Shown here piece by piece: positions 47,200 to 58,523 of a DNA stretch of 64,000 nt. The stretch's first letter is position 1. Each line of letters starts with the position of its first letter. The notes under the pieces are model-generated. The model searched no databases. It was not told where the DNA came from and saw only the letters and a list, made by a program, of their open reading frames with translations. The translations under genes were made by a program, and so were the position numbers. Origin of the DNA: Macrostomum hystrix (Eukaryota; Platyhelminthes; Macrostomidae); contig CATNEN010000037.1 in the NCBI GenBank assembly GCA_950097015.1, forward strand, positions 3,067,501 through 3,131,500, read 5' to 3'.

Positions 47200-48270
47200 A
47201 TCGTCACTCCCATCTAACTCTCTTCACTCCCATCTAACTCTCGTCACTCCCATCTAACTCTCGTCACTCCCATCTAACTCTCTTCACTCCCATCTAACCC
47301 TCGTCACTCCCATCTAACTCTCTTCACTCCCATCTAACCCTCGTCACTCCCATCTAACTCTCGTCACTCCCATCTAACTCTCTTCACTCCCATCTAACTC
47401 TCTTCACTCCCATCTAACTCTCGTCACTCCCATCTAACTCTCTTCACTCCCATCTAACTCTCGTCTCTCCCATCTAACTCTCGTCACTCCCATCTAACTC
47501 TCGTCACTCCCATCTAACTCTCTTCACTCCCATCTAACTCTCTTCACTCCCATCTAACTCTCTTCACTCCCATCTAACTCTCTTCACTCCCATCTAACCC
47601 TCGTCACTCCCATCTAACTCTCGTCACTCCCATCTAACTCTCTTCACTCCCATCTAACTCTCTTCACTCCCATCTAACTCTCTTCACTCCCATCTAACTC
47701 TCTTCACTCCCATCTAACTCTCGTCACTCCCATCTAACTCTCTTCACTCCCATCTAACTCTCTTCACTCCCATCTAACTCTCTTCACTCCCATCTAACTC
47801 TCGACACTCCCATCTAGCTCACGTCACTCCCATCTAACTCTCGTCACTCCCATCTAACTCTCTTCACTCCCATCTAACTCTCTTCACTCCCATCTAACTC
47901 TCGACACTCCCATCTAGCTCACGTCACTCCCATCTAACTCTCGTCACTCCCATCTAACTCTCTTCACTCCCATCTAACTCTCTTCACTCCCATCTAACTC
48001 TCGTCACTCCCATCTAACTCTCGTCACTCCCATCTAACTCTCGTCTCTCCCATCTAACTCTCGACACTCCCATCTAGCTCTCGTCACTCCTATCTAACTC
48101 ACGTCACTTCTAACTAACTCTCGTCACTCCCATCTAACTCTCGTCTCTCCCATCTAACTCTCGACACTCCCATCTAGTTCACGTCACTCCTATCTAACTC
48201 ACGTCACTTCTAACTAACTCTCGTCACTCCCATCTAACTCTCGTCACTCCCATTTAACTCTCGTCACTCC
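47200..48270. repeat. 20-bp minisatellite (TCACTCCCATCTAACTCTCG)
   Basis: About 53 units, with CTCTTC/CTCGTC alternation. A multi-unit block containing CGACACTCCCATCTAGCTCA occurs at 47800 and again at 47900, and diverged forms follow near 48060 and 48160. Confidence 0.96.
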
Positions 48271-48870
48271 CATTCCCATTTAACTCTCGTCACTCCAATT
48301 CCCATCTAACTCTCGTCACTCCAATTCCCATCTAACTCTCGTCACTCCAATTCCCATCTAAAACTCGTCACTCCAATTCCCATCTAAAACTCGTCACTCC
48401 AATTCCCATCTAACTCTCGTCACTCCAATTCCCATCTAACTCTCGTCACTCCAATTCCCATCTAAAACTCGTCACTCCAATTCCCATCTAAAACTCGTCA
48501 CTCCAATTCCCATCTAACTCTCGTCACTCCAATTCCCATCTAAAACTCGTCACTCCAATTCCCATCTAACACTCGTCACTCCAATTCCCATCTAAAACTC
48601 GTCACTCCAATTCCCATCTAAAACTCGTCACTCCAATTCCCATCTAACTCTCGTCACTCCAATTCCCATCTAACTCTCGTCACTCCAATTCCCATCTAAA
48701 ACTCGTCACTCCAATTCCCATCTAAAACTCGTCACTCCAATTCCCATCTAACTCTCGTCACTCCAATTCCCATCTAACTCTCGTCGCTCCAATTCCCATC
48801 TAACTCTCGTCACTCCAATTCCCATCTAACTCTCGTCACTCCAATTCCCATCTAAAACTCGTCACTCTTA
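48271..48870. repeat. 26-bp minisatellite derived from the adjacent 20-bp array
   Basis: About 23 units of TCGTCACTCCAATTCCCATC followed by TAACTC. It is the 20-bp unit plus six bases (AATTCC). The junction near 48265-48300 contains an intermediate, CACTCCCATTCCCATTTAAC. Confidence 0.95.
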
Positions 48871-49480
48871 CACAGCTATCACCAGTCCGAATCACACAAA
48901 TGTAAGCAATAAATAATTAATATGGCTTCACATAAGAAATCCAATATACGAGCGTACAGGCCAAATTTAGGCTTCAGTTCCAACAAATTTGTTTGAATGA
49001 CCTGAACTTGAACAATGGACAGAATGAAGAGAGACAGAATGAGGAGAAATAATTGGGCCTATCTGGCTTTGGACACTACAATGCTCCTCTTTCACATGTA
49101 CAGCTGTGCCGAAAAAGCTGTAAAAATGTACAGATGGTCGCCGAGATCCTCACAGGTCGCTGGGCCTTTTTGTGGTCTCCGTGGAAGTTTCAATGCATGA
49201 ATACACGCCCCGACTTGTACGAATCAATAAACACAGCGCGGAGAGTGTGTGTGCGTTTGGAAAATTCGTTCCCAATCCTCAGACCCCTATTAAATAAACA
49301 AAACTATATTTAGGGTGAAGCTAATTCAGATACTAGTCAACTGTTTGAATTCATCTTAGGCTCGGCCTATACTGGCTATATAAGTGGGTAAGCTAATGTT
49401 TTGATTGTGCTTTAAGTGGGGAGAAAATAGGACAGGAGTAAGAGTTCACTGCAAGTGTCTGCAACCCAATTTACATCGCG
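48871..49480. other. No gene recognised
   Basis: AT-rich spacer; the ATG frame at 49015-49197 (61 aa) has no supporting feature. Confidence 0.55.
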
Positions 49481-49483
49481 GAA

Positions 49484-50035
49484 CAAAGTGGGGGTCTAAT
49501 AGACGACAGAGGGCCCCATTGGCTGTGGAGAGATAAGACAGGGGAGAGGGAAGATAAGGGAGAGATGAGATAGGGGAGAGGGAAGATAGGGGAGAGATGA
49601 GATAGGGGAGAGGGAAGATAGGGGAGAGATGAGATAGGGGAGAGGGAAGATAGGGGAGAGATGAGACAGGGGAGAGGGAAGATAAGGGAGAGATAAGACA
49701 GGGGAGAGGGAAGATAAGGGAGAGATGAGATAGGGGAGAGGGAAGATAGGGGAGAGATGAGACAGGGGAGAGGGAAGATAAGGGAGAGATGAGATAGGGG
49801 AGAGATGAGATAGGGGAGAGATGAGACAGGGAGAGATGAGGTAGGGGAGAGATGAGATAGGGGAGAGATGAGACACGGGAGAGATGAGACATGGGAGAGA
49901 TGAGGCAGGGGAAAGATGAGACATAGGAGAGAGAGATGAGACAGGGGAGAGATGAGTCACGGGCGAGATGAGACATGCGAGAGATGAGACACGGGCGAGA
50001 TGAGACTGGGAGAGATGAGACACGGGACAAACGAG
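49484..50035. mobile_element. Damaged relative of the hAT MITE carrying a minisatellite
   Basis: TAATAGACGACAGAGGGCCC and the following CATTGGCTGT match the segment just left of the minisatellite in the MITE at 5342 (TAAAAGACGACAGCGGGCCG, CATTGACTGT). The purine array uses the same vocabulary (GGGAGAGATGAGACA). Here the array is longer and built mainly of a 31-32-bp dimer with GGGAGAGGGAAGATA. Terminal inverted repeats are not visible. Confidence 0.7.
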
Positions 50036-50084
50036 ATAAATAAGAATCTCATTTGTTAAAATGTGTTAGAATGGAACAGCTCTC

Positions 50085-50235
50085 CATCTCACCCTCCTCC
50101 TCGATCTCTACATCTCACCCTCCTCCTCGATCTCTCCATCTCACCTCCTCCTCGATCTCTCCATCTCACCCTCCTCCTCGATCTCTCCATCTCACCTCCT
50201 CCTCGATCTCTCCATTTCACCCTCCTCCTCGACCG
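50085..50235. repeat. 25/26-bp short minisatellite
   Basis: Six units of CATCTCACCCTCCTCCTCGA followed by TCTCTC, alternating with units lacking one C. Confidence 0.92.
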
Positions 50236-51491
50236 ACAAAAAGTATTTGTAACCAATTTAGGGTATGCAGACATATATACTTTGGATCAAAGTGTCTTTC
50301 ACCCTTGATAGTGCAGAGATTTAGCATTGGCTAAAATAAATAAAACTCCTTTCAGTTCGCATTCACTTTTTAATTTTTCCAAGCTAAAATGGCGCCACAA
50401 TTTACATTTGTTCCATATTTTTCCATGACGCAGTTCAAATTTTAGCTATAGGCTGACTTGCAATGCAAATTAGTCCTTTGGCTTTCAAAGCAGACACAGT
50501 CTGCTACCTGGCTTGCTGGGTGTTCCAGGTGTTTCGCGCAAGCAAAACACACCCTTATTAATTTTCTATACTTGTTTATAGAAACAGCTGCATGCCGCTT
50601 GTCATTTAGTTATTCCGTACAGCGGTAGACCATGAAACTTAGTCACCTTGGTATTTGTGTGTAAATATAAACATACGGTAAGAAATTTAACCTGTACAAT
50701 AATCGACTATTCTTGAGTATCCCAAAAAGTATTATTTAGAAATTAAACAAATAATAAATCAGGGAGGTGTACCACCAGTTTACGGACTGAAAGCCTCACG
50801 CTAGGAAAAGTATAAAAGCTTCTAATAAGAGAAAATCGAAGAGAAAAATGTTTCAATGGCTTATGACCGCAGCAGCAGCAGCAGCAGCCATTTATAGGCC
50901 CCATACAGGCTAAGGCAGGCCGTTTGCAAGGCGGTTCATTATCGATACAGTCTTTGGCTGAGTCTTTGCCAGGCAACTTCAAAGCTCTATTGGTATCGTG
51001 AGGTCAGGACGGATACTATACAGTGCGTATTATGCCATTGCGCCAGTACACTCCCAGGGAGCTGGGGTGGGGAATATTGGGTGAAGCATTTTTTAGGGCC
51101 AGTGTTCAGTCAGACAAAGCAGAGGGCATTCACTTCCCCATTTCCCTATCCTCTCCTGTGCGTCTCACTCATCCCGTCTGCCCAACGGACGAGTCTCTTC
51201 CTCCCTCTCTCTCTAGTCGGCAATTCCTACTGCCCCTCTTTGCCTCAAATTTATCCCCGCAGCGCGCATAGTTTCCCTCTTTACTTGCCAAGTTCGCATT
51301 CCCACTTTCAGGCGGTGTGTCACCTGCCCAGCCCACTTCCCTTATAGAATAAAGCGGCAAAGCCTGGCTGAGTGGCTCTCAGCTCTCCATCTTGCGTCCG
51401 CCCCTTATCTAGGCTAGTTGTTCAGTGTCAAACACACACAAGTGTTAAACTTCACCCACGCCTAATTCGCCTAGGTCCAGGTGCGAGCAAA
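50236..51491. other. No gene recognised; upstream region of the LRR-like gene
   Basis: Unique sequence with a (CAG)6 run near 50871. The last 100 bp before 51492 may hold a 5' UTR; GGTCCAG at 51475-51481 could be a trans-splice acceptor. Confidence 0.5.
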
Positions 51492-53193
51492 ATGTGCACA
51501 AAGCTGACTCAGCAGCTAGTTCTGGCGCTGGTTGTGGTGGCAGCGGTCTCCAACGCTGTTGACAACAATCTACTCTGCCTGGAATTTGAAGCTGCACTAA
51601 AGGTCCAGGGCAGTAATGTCATCATCTGCGGCTTCCCGAAGCCGGCCTCCCTCGGTGGCACTTCCGACGTGCCTCTGGCCTGCCATCGCTCGGCAGTGGA
51701 AATCAGCGCGCTATTGAAAAATGAGATTCAGGTTCTAGAACTTGACTCTAAGAATATCTGCTACATGAAGGTGGAAACCAATCTAGAAGTCACTGAACTG
51801 AGTTTGGAGCTCATCACTTCAAGTTATGCTGACGTGCCTAGGACTCGTCGCATCCGTCTACTAGACTCTGTGGCCGAAGTGGTTGGCGTCTCTGAGGTCC
51901 TGGCCATCAGTGGACCAATCACGGACATCAACCGAGCCGTGTTCGCGGACATCGGCCCAGCTCAATTGGAAAAGCTAAAAACTCTCATTTTGGCCAATAC
52001 AAATTTCGAGTCTATCGACTTGTCGCTTATAGAGCCGCTGAAAATCAATGAGCTAGTCTTGGCGAACAACATCGAATTGACTCGCATTACCAACAACAAA
52101 GAAGTCCAGCTGACTAGTCTTAGTTCATTCATCCTGTACAAAGGCAACAACTCATTGGTCGATTGTCGCAATCTGCTCAGTTTGCCAAGCCACGTACAGG
52201 AAGTCTATCTGCTGCAGACAGGCTTGAAGACTAACTGCGTTCAATGCTACCTGCCCAGCAGCTGTAAGACCCTGCACGTGCTGCAAACAGAGAAGGAGCT
52301 GAGCTATTTGCCTACAACTGCTGCCCAGGACGTTGAAATACCATTTCCATTCGAAAAGAAGTACAACGTATTGAACTACTTCGATCCGACAGTCAACACG
52401 AAAATTGCTGTCAACAAAACAGCAGCAGCCGCAAGGTGTCAGCCCGCCTGCAGCTGCCAGAAGTGGCCGCGGCCCGGTGAGTCAACTGTCCATTATTTCC
52501 ATATAATGGAGGTTGTAGCCTAGTGGTTTGAGCGTCGGACTCACGACTTGAAGGTCGGGGGGGGGAGGGTCGATTCCAGACTCTACAGGAAAAATTTGTG
52601 TCCTTTAGCAAGACACTTAAATCTGAATTGCTTCAGTTCACCCAGCTGTTAAATGGGTACCAGAATTAGCTGAGGTAATTGAGGGTGGGTGTGGCGTCCC
52701 ACAGTCCATGGACTGAACAGCCGTACACAGCCTTCAGGCAAATGGGGCAGGTGTAATAAAATATTCTTCCTGTTTTTCATGCTGATCCTTTTAAATTGGT
52801 TGTACTTTTGACTGCAGCTCGAGCACTGCTGCTTGGCGTTGGTCACACAGTCCATCAAGCTGACTATATGAGCAAAGCAAATACGACAGTCTTATCTAAG
52901 GAAGAATTTTTATCCATCAATCAATCGCTAGCAGGTAAAGCCATGAGCATACAATATCCTGACCTGGTTGTATAGGAACAACTCATGGAGATTGAATGAG
53001 AATTTATCTAGGAGGCACTTGGCTTGCAAAGACACGGCAGACTGACAGTTACAGAAAACTGGTCCGGGTTGAGACTTTGGCTCTTGACTTTGGCGTAACT
53101 CAATCCGTAACCGTCATAAGATATTTCATTTGGGCCATCCAGCGCAAGGACATACGCTCGTATATTGAGATATATAATCATTGGAATTTTTAA
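51492..53193 (+). CDS. Secreted LRR-like protein, 3-exon model, 427 aa
   Basis: Exon 1 is 51492-52476 (ATG at 51492, donor CGGCCCG|GTGAGT), exon 2 is 52818-52934 (acceptor GACTGCAG|CT, donor GCAG|GTAAAG), exon 3 is 53012-53193 (acceptor TATCTAG|GA); phases 1/2 and 1/2 close. Residues 1-23 are a signal peptide (QQLVLALVVVAAVSNA). The body has spaced leucine patterns (LKTLILANTNFESI, INELVLANNIEL, VQEVYLLQTGL) consistent with a degenerate leucine-rich-repeat solenoid, closed by a cysteine cluster (NCVQCYLPSSC) and CQPACSCQKW. No transmembrane segment is seen. Exon 1 is solid; exon 3 has no family support and could be an alternative end. Intron 1 holds a SINE-B. Function unknown; extracellular by prediction. 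Confidence 0.68.
52511..52768 (+). mobile_element. SINE-B copy in intron 1 of the LRR-like gene
   Basis: It starts GGTTGTAGCCTAGTGGTTTG, with a lengthened G-run in the B-box area. It carries the GTGTCCTTTAGCAAGACACT motif and GTCCATGGACTGAACAGC, and ends GGGGCAGGTGTAATAAAATA. It lacks the GCGCCGCGCAATAGCTGC segment seen in the copy at 4468. Confidence 0.87.
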
Positions 53194-53227
53194 TGGAATA
53201 GAGAATAACTATAAATCTACTCGTAGG

Positions 53228-53455
53228 AATGGAGAGACAACTGCCCAGCCAAACCCCATTTTCCGGACCAGTATGGGCTGACTGGCTGTCTCGAGAATAC
53301 ACTAAGCAGATAGGAAACTCTGATGCTCTACTTGGAGAAAACACAGATAACTCTCCGTATCGTGTAAAATATTGAAAAAATGTTTGTTTCATTAGAAAGC
53401 TGAATAAATTCTCTACATTTTAGTTGAAGCATGTGTGTCTACCTTTTTTTGCTAT
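53228..53455 (+). repeat. Interspersed repeat C, long copy
   Basis: GAGACAACTGCCCAGCCAAA, GGCTGACTGGCTGTCTCGAG, AATACACTAAGCAGATAGG, AATAAATTCTC and ATGTGTGTCTACC appear in the same order on the minus strand at 59255-59465. About 225 bp of similarity; the family is not identified. Confidence 0.75.
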
Positions 53456-54195
53456 TGAGCTGTGCTTGAAGGAAATTTTAGAAAAGAAAAAATACTATTT
53501 AGCAGTAACTTTAGAAAGTTGTGATGCAGAAACATTTTATTAGCTCGTAATCACTAGATTTTAGCGCAATGTAGCTTAAATTGTAGTAACCATTAGTACC
53601 TATCAAATGAACAAATAAGCTTTTCATAGAAGCGAAAAAGAAAAAGATTTTGATTGACACGACTGACAAGCTATTTTGCCGCCCGTTTTTTATACGAAGG
53701 GTGATTTCCATAGTGGATTTTTCCAGCAGAAATTTTTTTGACAGCGCCTGAATCCTAACAGCGTTGGGTGGTGACAGATTGGTTGACAGACTAGACGATG
53801 GTTTACTGTGGTTGAGCTGCGCCTAATATTTAGGCTTGATCAGTGATTTTCGAGAAATTCGCTTTAGGGTGTCCATAGTGGCCTATTTCCACCTGTTGTA
53901 GCCCTTGAAGGTCCAGAAAATCCATCTAGATAAAAGTGAGTGACCAACGAAGACGGAGATGATGCAGGTACATTCTGGTGACATGCTGATAAATTTTGAA
54001 GGCGTTGTAATGCGATGCATGAAATACACTAGCGCTTATGGGAAAAATCTAACCTTCGGCCAGAAACATTTAATATCTCGACGGTCTGAAGAGCTGGCGA
54101 CTTGATTCTTGTTTCAGAAGATGCGCAACAAAAATTTGGCCCGTGTTCTTAATTGTACACAAAAAACTTGGTTGTTATACTGTTTAACTTTGTTT
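53456..54195. other. No gene recognised
   Basis: AT-rich spacer. GAGATGATGCAG and a following TGATAAATTTTGAAGGC near 53955-54000 faintly resemble 18565-18610, possibly an old shared repeat. Confidence 0.5.
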
Positions 54196-54485
54196 ATGAA
54201 CCACTCTGCTCGACCAGCTGGCCCACAACCTACAGCTGGACCTCATAATGCTGCAGGAGGTTTCTATCGTGGCTGAGCCAGGCCTTCAACCTGAGGACCT
54301 TGGAGCCGGATGGAGCCTCCTGAACACGTCGGCAGAGCGTACACTGCGCCCCACTCTCACCGCGTCTGCTGCGGGTTGACCTGCGCCTGCGCACTCGCTG
54401 CATCCGGCTTTTCTGCTCGTACGCCCCTACGGCTACCCACCCGGACGAAGCTCTCGCCTTTTTCGAGTTTCTGGCCGGACAGCTG

Positions 54486-55059
54486 GAGGAAGTGCCAAAC
54501 CGCGACACGCTGGTGGTGCTCGGAGACCTAAACGCAGTTCCACGTAGGTCCGAGCGATCGCCTTTCGTCACGGGACGCGAGAACGCCAACACGGATGCGC
54601 TGGAGGACATGCTAGAACGGCTGGACCTGATGTCAATTAACACCCGTTTGCGCAAGTCCCCGGCCCGCTTGGTCCCATTCGCGGGCTGCAAGAGGAGGCG
54701 ACGGAACGCGCATGGGCGGAATGTCAAGAGCCGCGCTCCCACTCGTCCTTCGTGCCTACCGGGTCCCGGAGCAGCTAGTCGCTGCTGTCATGTCGCGATA
54801 TCGTGACACGCGCGCTGCTGTTGTTACGGCGGACGGCCTGTCCGACCTGTTTGCCACCTCGTCAGGAGTGCTGCTGGGCGACACGCTGGCCCCGTTCCTC
54901 TTCGTGCTTCTCCAGGACTGAGTGCTTCGGACTGCGCTCCCCTCGGATGAAGACGGCTTCTTGCTGCGCAAACGCATCGGTCGCCGCCACGATGAGAAGC
55001 GCCTCAGCGTGCTTGGCTACGCCGACGACCTCGCCCTCCTGTCCTCCTGCCATCCTGTC
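54486..55059 (+). repeat. 574-bp direct duplication, left copy (LINE sequence)
   Basis: From GAGGAAGTGCCAAACC to CTGCCATCCTGTC, ending exactly where the left LTR begins. The same 574 bp recur at 57950-58523; I saw no difference by eye, and predicted peptides are identical. Confidence 0.9.
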
Positions 55060-55244
55060 TGTAATAACTAAGGCCGAGGCTATTTTTAGTGAGCAGACAA
55101 AACTCTCAATCTTTACTGCCACGCTGAGCGCGCGTCCATATATTATTTGCTAGAACTGGGGTGGCGACACCCACCCCGCTCCGCAACCAATCAAACGACC
55201 CAGGTGTACACCTGGGCCTGGCTCACGTGCGTACGCACACTACA
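55060..55244 (-). repeat. 3' LTR of the Ty3/gypsy element (185 bp)
   Basis: On the plus strand it starts TGTAATAACTAAGG and ends ACGCACACTACA, with the expected TG...CA ends. It appears identical to the copy at 57765-57949. Read on the minus strand, the element's 3' LTR. Confidence 0.92.
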
Positions 55245-55257
55245 TCTCTCCCCCTTC
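55245..55257 (-). promoter_or_regulatory. Polypurine tract of the LTR element
   Basis: GAAGGGGGAGAGA on the minus strand, immediately upstream of the 3' LTR. It fixes the element's orientation. Confidence 0.85.
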
Positions 55258-55462
55258 GAACAGAAACTGTGGGGAGACAAATAAGAACGAATTCGAGAAG
55301 CAAGATGTCGAAAAGAACGAAAAAGAACTCGACCGAAAAAAAATATGCAGCTATTGGAGGAAATAAAACACTCGAATTGATAGTCGCATCGGACTTGCAA
55401 AGAAAAGCGTGCATGTGATTGTTAATGTCAGTGGAAAAGTCAGTTCGTTTTCAGTCCTTGGT

Positions 55463-57760
55463 TTAGTCCTTGTAGATCTTCACGCCACCCCGTGCAGCGC
55501 GGGGGTGCGGGCGCAGCGCCACCGGGGATTCGGCCGGGTTCCGCGCCGCCTCGCCTGGAGTTTCTGGCGCGGCAGCCTGCGGCCTGGCACCAGCGTCGTC
55601 TGATTCTGGGGTGACGACCTTGACCGCCGTGCAATGCCGCCAGCAGGCCGCGCCGTCACGACGCAGCATCAGCGAGTTGCCGGCCACCCGCTGGACTGTC
55701 CAGGCGCCGCTCTCGAATGGCGTTTGCGTCTTGCTGGCACCGACTCGCCGTCGCAGCACCGAATCGCCGACCTGGATTTCGTGCCGCCGTGGCCGCCTCC
55801 TGGCGTCCGCTCGCTGCTTCATCGCGGCCTTGGCGCTCGCATCCATCTCTCGCAGCCGCTGCTCGTTGATGCGGACGCGCTGGGATGGCCGGGCGGCGGG
55901 GATGACATCATTTGGTCGCCGGCCCATCAGCAGCTCGGCTGGCGCGCGGCCCGTGGCTGTGTGCGGCGTGTTCCTGTAGGCCAGCAGCCACTCGTCCAGA
56001 GCAGCCCTCCAGTCGCGCCGCTCCTCGATTGCCGCCCGCACGACCTTGTTGATTGAGCGGTTCAGCCGCTCTGTCATGCCGTTGGCGGCTGGGTAGTAAG
56101 GCGTGATGAGGCGGTGCTTGATGCCGTAGCTTTCTAGGAAACGGCCAAACTCCTTGGATGAAAATGGCGGCCCGTTGTCAGTTACGAGCTCCTGCGGGAT
56201 GCCAAATCGCGCGAACATTTCTCGCAGGCGCGGGACCAGTGCCTCGGCCGTCGTTGTCTGCATGAGCTGCACCTCTGGGAATCTCGAGTATCTGTCCACG
56301 CACACCAGCAGCATGTTGTTGTTGATCGGGCCTACAAAGTCAGCCCCAATCGACAACCAGGCGCCCTTAGGGATAGGCGTCGGCTGTAGAGGCGTAGCCC
56401 GGACGGCTGGCGTGTGAGACGTGATGGCACAGCTGCGGCACCGACTGACGAACTCCTCCGCTTGTGTTGCCATTCTCGGCCACCAGACCTTGCTGCTGAG
56501 CCTTGCGGTCGTCTTCTGCGAGCACTGGTGTCCTTGGTGCGCCAGCTCGAGCATCTGCTGCCGTAGAGCTGCTGGCACGACAATCCGCTGATGCCGAAGA
56601 AGAACTCCGTCTACCGCCGACAGCTCCTCTCGCAGCGCGTGGAGTGACCGCATCTCAGCGCTAGAGCGGTCCCATTGGCCGCCTTGCATCGCTGCTATTG
56701 CTGCCCGGATAACTGGGTCGCTGGCTGAGCTCTTGCGGATGTCTTCGAGCGTGAGCGCCTTCGGGACAGCCGCCTGCGCTACCTCGTTTATGTAGGCCTC
56801 TCTCAGCTGCTCGCTGGTCCTACTTCCTTCAGCGTTTAGAGGCTGCCTGCTGAGTATGTCTGCAGCATTGGACGCTCCTGGCTGGTATTCGACCTTGAAT
56901 ACCAGGTGCTGGATACGCAGCGCCATACGCTCGACTCGTGGAGGCGGCCGTGACCCTGGCGCATACATGGCTGTCAGCGGCTTGTGGTCGGAGATCACCG
57001 TGAATTCGGGCGATCCATACAAGTAGTACTCAAACTTCAGGCAGCCGAACTTCACGGCGAGCGCCTCTTTTTCGGTCTGCGAATATCGCCGCTCTACGTC
57101 GGAGAGGGTCCGGCTCGCGTATGCGACTGGCCGCGAACTGCCGTCGTGCTGTACTTGCGCCAGGATTGCGCCGAGTCCGGTTGGTCCCGCGTCCACAATC
57201 AGCTGTGTCCGTAGCCGCTTGTCGTAGAATGCCAGCGTTGTCGGCTCCGCAATGCTGCGCTTTAGCTGCGCAAAGGCGCTGGCCTGGTCGGCGCCCCACT
57301 GCCAGTCGGTGTTCTTCCGGGTCAGGCGTCGCAGCGGCTCCGCCACCTTGGCCAGCTGTGGCGTGAATACTGCGAGATAATTCACGAGGCCCAAGAACGA
57401 TCGAAGTTGGCTTATCGTCTCTGGCTCCTTGAATTCTTGAACGGCGGCGACCTTGCTTTCTGTGGCTTGGACTCCTTCGGCCGTCAGTCGCATTCCCATA
57501 AACTCAATGCTGCTGCGTGCCAACCTGCATTTTCGAGCATTTAGCGTGATGCCGTGTTGCGCCAGGCGGGCCAGGCAGGCCTCGAGGCTGCTGTTGTGCT
57601 CCGCCATCGTGCGGCCGAACACGACCACGTCGTCGTGGATCCATTTTACGTTGGGCAGGCCTGCCAGCACTCTGCACATCACGCTCTGTAGGATCTCCTG
57701 TGAGGTGGACAGGCCCATGCACAGCCGAGTGAGACGCCGAAGTCCTCGGGGTGTCGAGAA
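55463..57760 (-). pseudogene. Ty3/gypsy Pol fragment: RT (C-terminal part), RNase H, integrase
   Basis: One uninterrupted minus-strand frame of about 765 codons, ending at 55463. It begins abruptly at FSTPRGLRRLTRLCMGLSTS, next to the 5' LTR and after an in-frame TGA. It then contains the reverse-transcriptase box IHDDVVVFG and FLGLVNY, RNase H (LIVDAGPTGLGAILAQ, SQTEKEALAV, VISDHKPL) and integrase. Integrase has an HHCC zinc finger (HQGHQC... CRSC) and catalytic residues in GADFVG, VTDNGPPF and NGMTERLNR. A basic C-terminal tail follows. RNase H and integrase look intact; without the RT N-terminal half, gag and protease the element cannot be autonomous. Confidence 0.92.
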
Positions 57761-57764
57761 TCAT

Positions 57765-57949
57765 TGTAATAACTAAGGCCGAGGCTATTTTTAGTGAGCA
57801 GACAAAACTCTCAATCTTTACTGCCACGCTGAGCGCGCGTCCATATATTATTTGCTAGAACTGGGGTGGCGACACCCACCCCGCTCCGCAACCAATCAAA
57901 CGACCCAGGTGTACACCTGGGCCTGGCTCACGTGCGTACGCACACTACA
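57765..57949 (-). repeat. 5' LTR of the Ty3/gypsy element (185 bp)
   Basis: It appears identical to 55060-55244, suggesting recent insertion, recent recombination or gene conversion. Confidence 0.92.
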
Positions 57950-58523
57950 GAGGAAGTGCCAAACCGCGACACGCTGGTGGTGCTCGGAGACCTAAACGCA
58001 GTTCCACGTAGGTCCGAGCGATCGCCTTTCGTCACGGGACGCGAGAACGCCAACACGGATGCGCTGGAGGACATGCTAGAACGGCTGGACCTGATGTCAA
58101 TTAACACCCGTTTGCGCAAGTCCCCGGCCCGCTTGGTCCCATTCGCGGGCTGCAAGAGGAGGCGACGGAACGCGCATGGGCGGAATGTCAAGAGCCGCGC
58201 TCCCACTCGTCCTTCGTGCCTACCGGGTCCCGGAGCAGCTAGTCGCTGCTGTCATGTCGCGATATCGTGACACGCGCGCTGCTGTTGTTACGGCGGACGG
58301 CCTGTCCGACCTGTTTGCCACCTCGTCAGGAGTGCTGCTGGGCGACACGCTGGCCCCGTTCCTCTTCGTGCTTCTCCAGGACTGAGTGCTTCGGACTGCG
58401 CTCCCCTCGGATGAAGACGGCTTCTTGCTGCGCAAACGCATCGGTCGCCGCCACGATGAGAAGCGCCTCAGCGTGCTTGGCTACGCCGACGACCTCGCCC
58501 TCCTGTCCTCCTGCCATCCTGTC
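57950..58523 (+). repeat. 574-bp direct duplication, right copy (LINE sequence)
   Basis: It begins directly after the LTR with GAGGAAGTGCC and continues past CATCCTGTC into downstream LINE sequence (CAGATTGACAGG). Together with the left copy it brackets the LTR element exactly. Confidence 0.9.

Larger units (their letters stand above)
55060..57949 (-). mobile_element. Ty3/gypsy LTR retrotransposon, 5'-deleted, inserted in the LINE
   Basis: Two 185-bp LTRs flank a minus-strand pol remnant. A 13-nt purine tract (GAAGGGGGAGAGA on the minus strand, 55257-55245) abuts the 3' LTR, as a polypurine tract should. Gag, protease, the first half of the reverse transcriptase and any primer binding site are missing: the 5' LTR is followed at once by reverse-transcriptase sequence. 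No short target duplication is present; instead both flanks carry the same 574 bp of LINE. Confidence 0.93.

Noticed and set aside
47200-48870. CRISPR-like regular array
   Set aside because: Units are directly abutting tandem repeats without distinct spacers, and the context is eukaryotic.
50743-50982. 79-aa minus frame with six consecutive cysteines
   Set aside because: The cysteines are a CAG run read on the other strand; the frame lacks an ATG at its listed start and has no support.
54230-54742. 170-aa minus-strand frame and its twin at 57928-58206
   Set aside because: Antisense shadows of the LINE endonuclease segment, identical because the DNA is duplicated.
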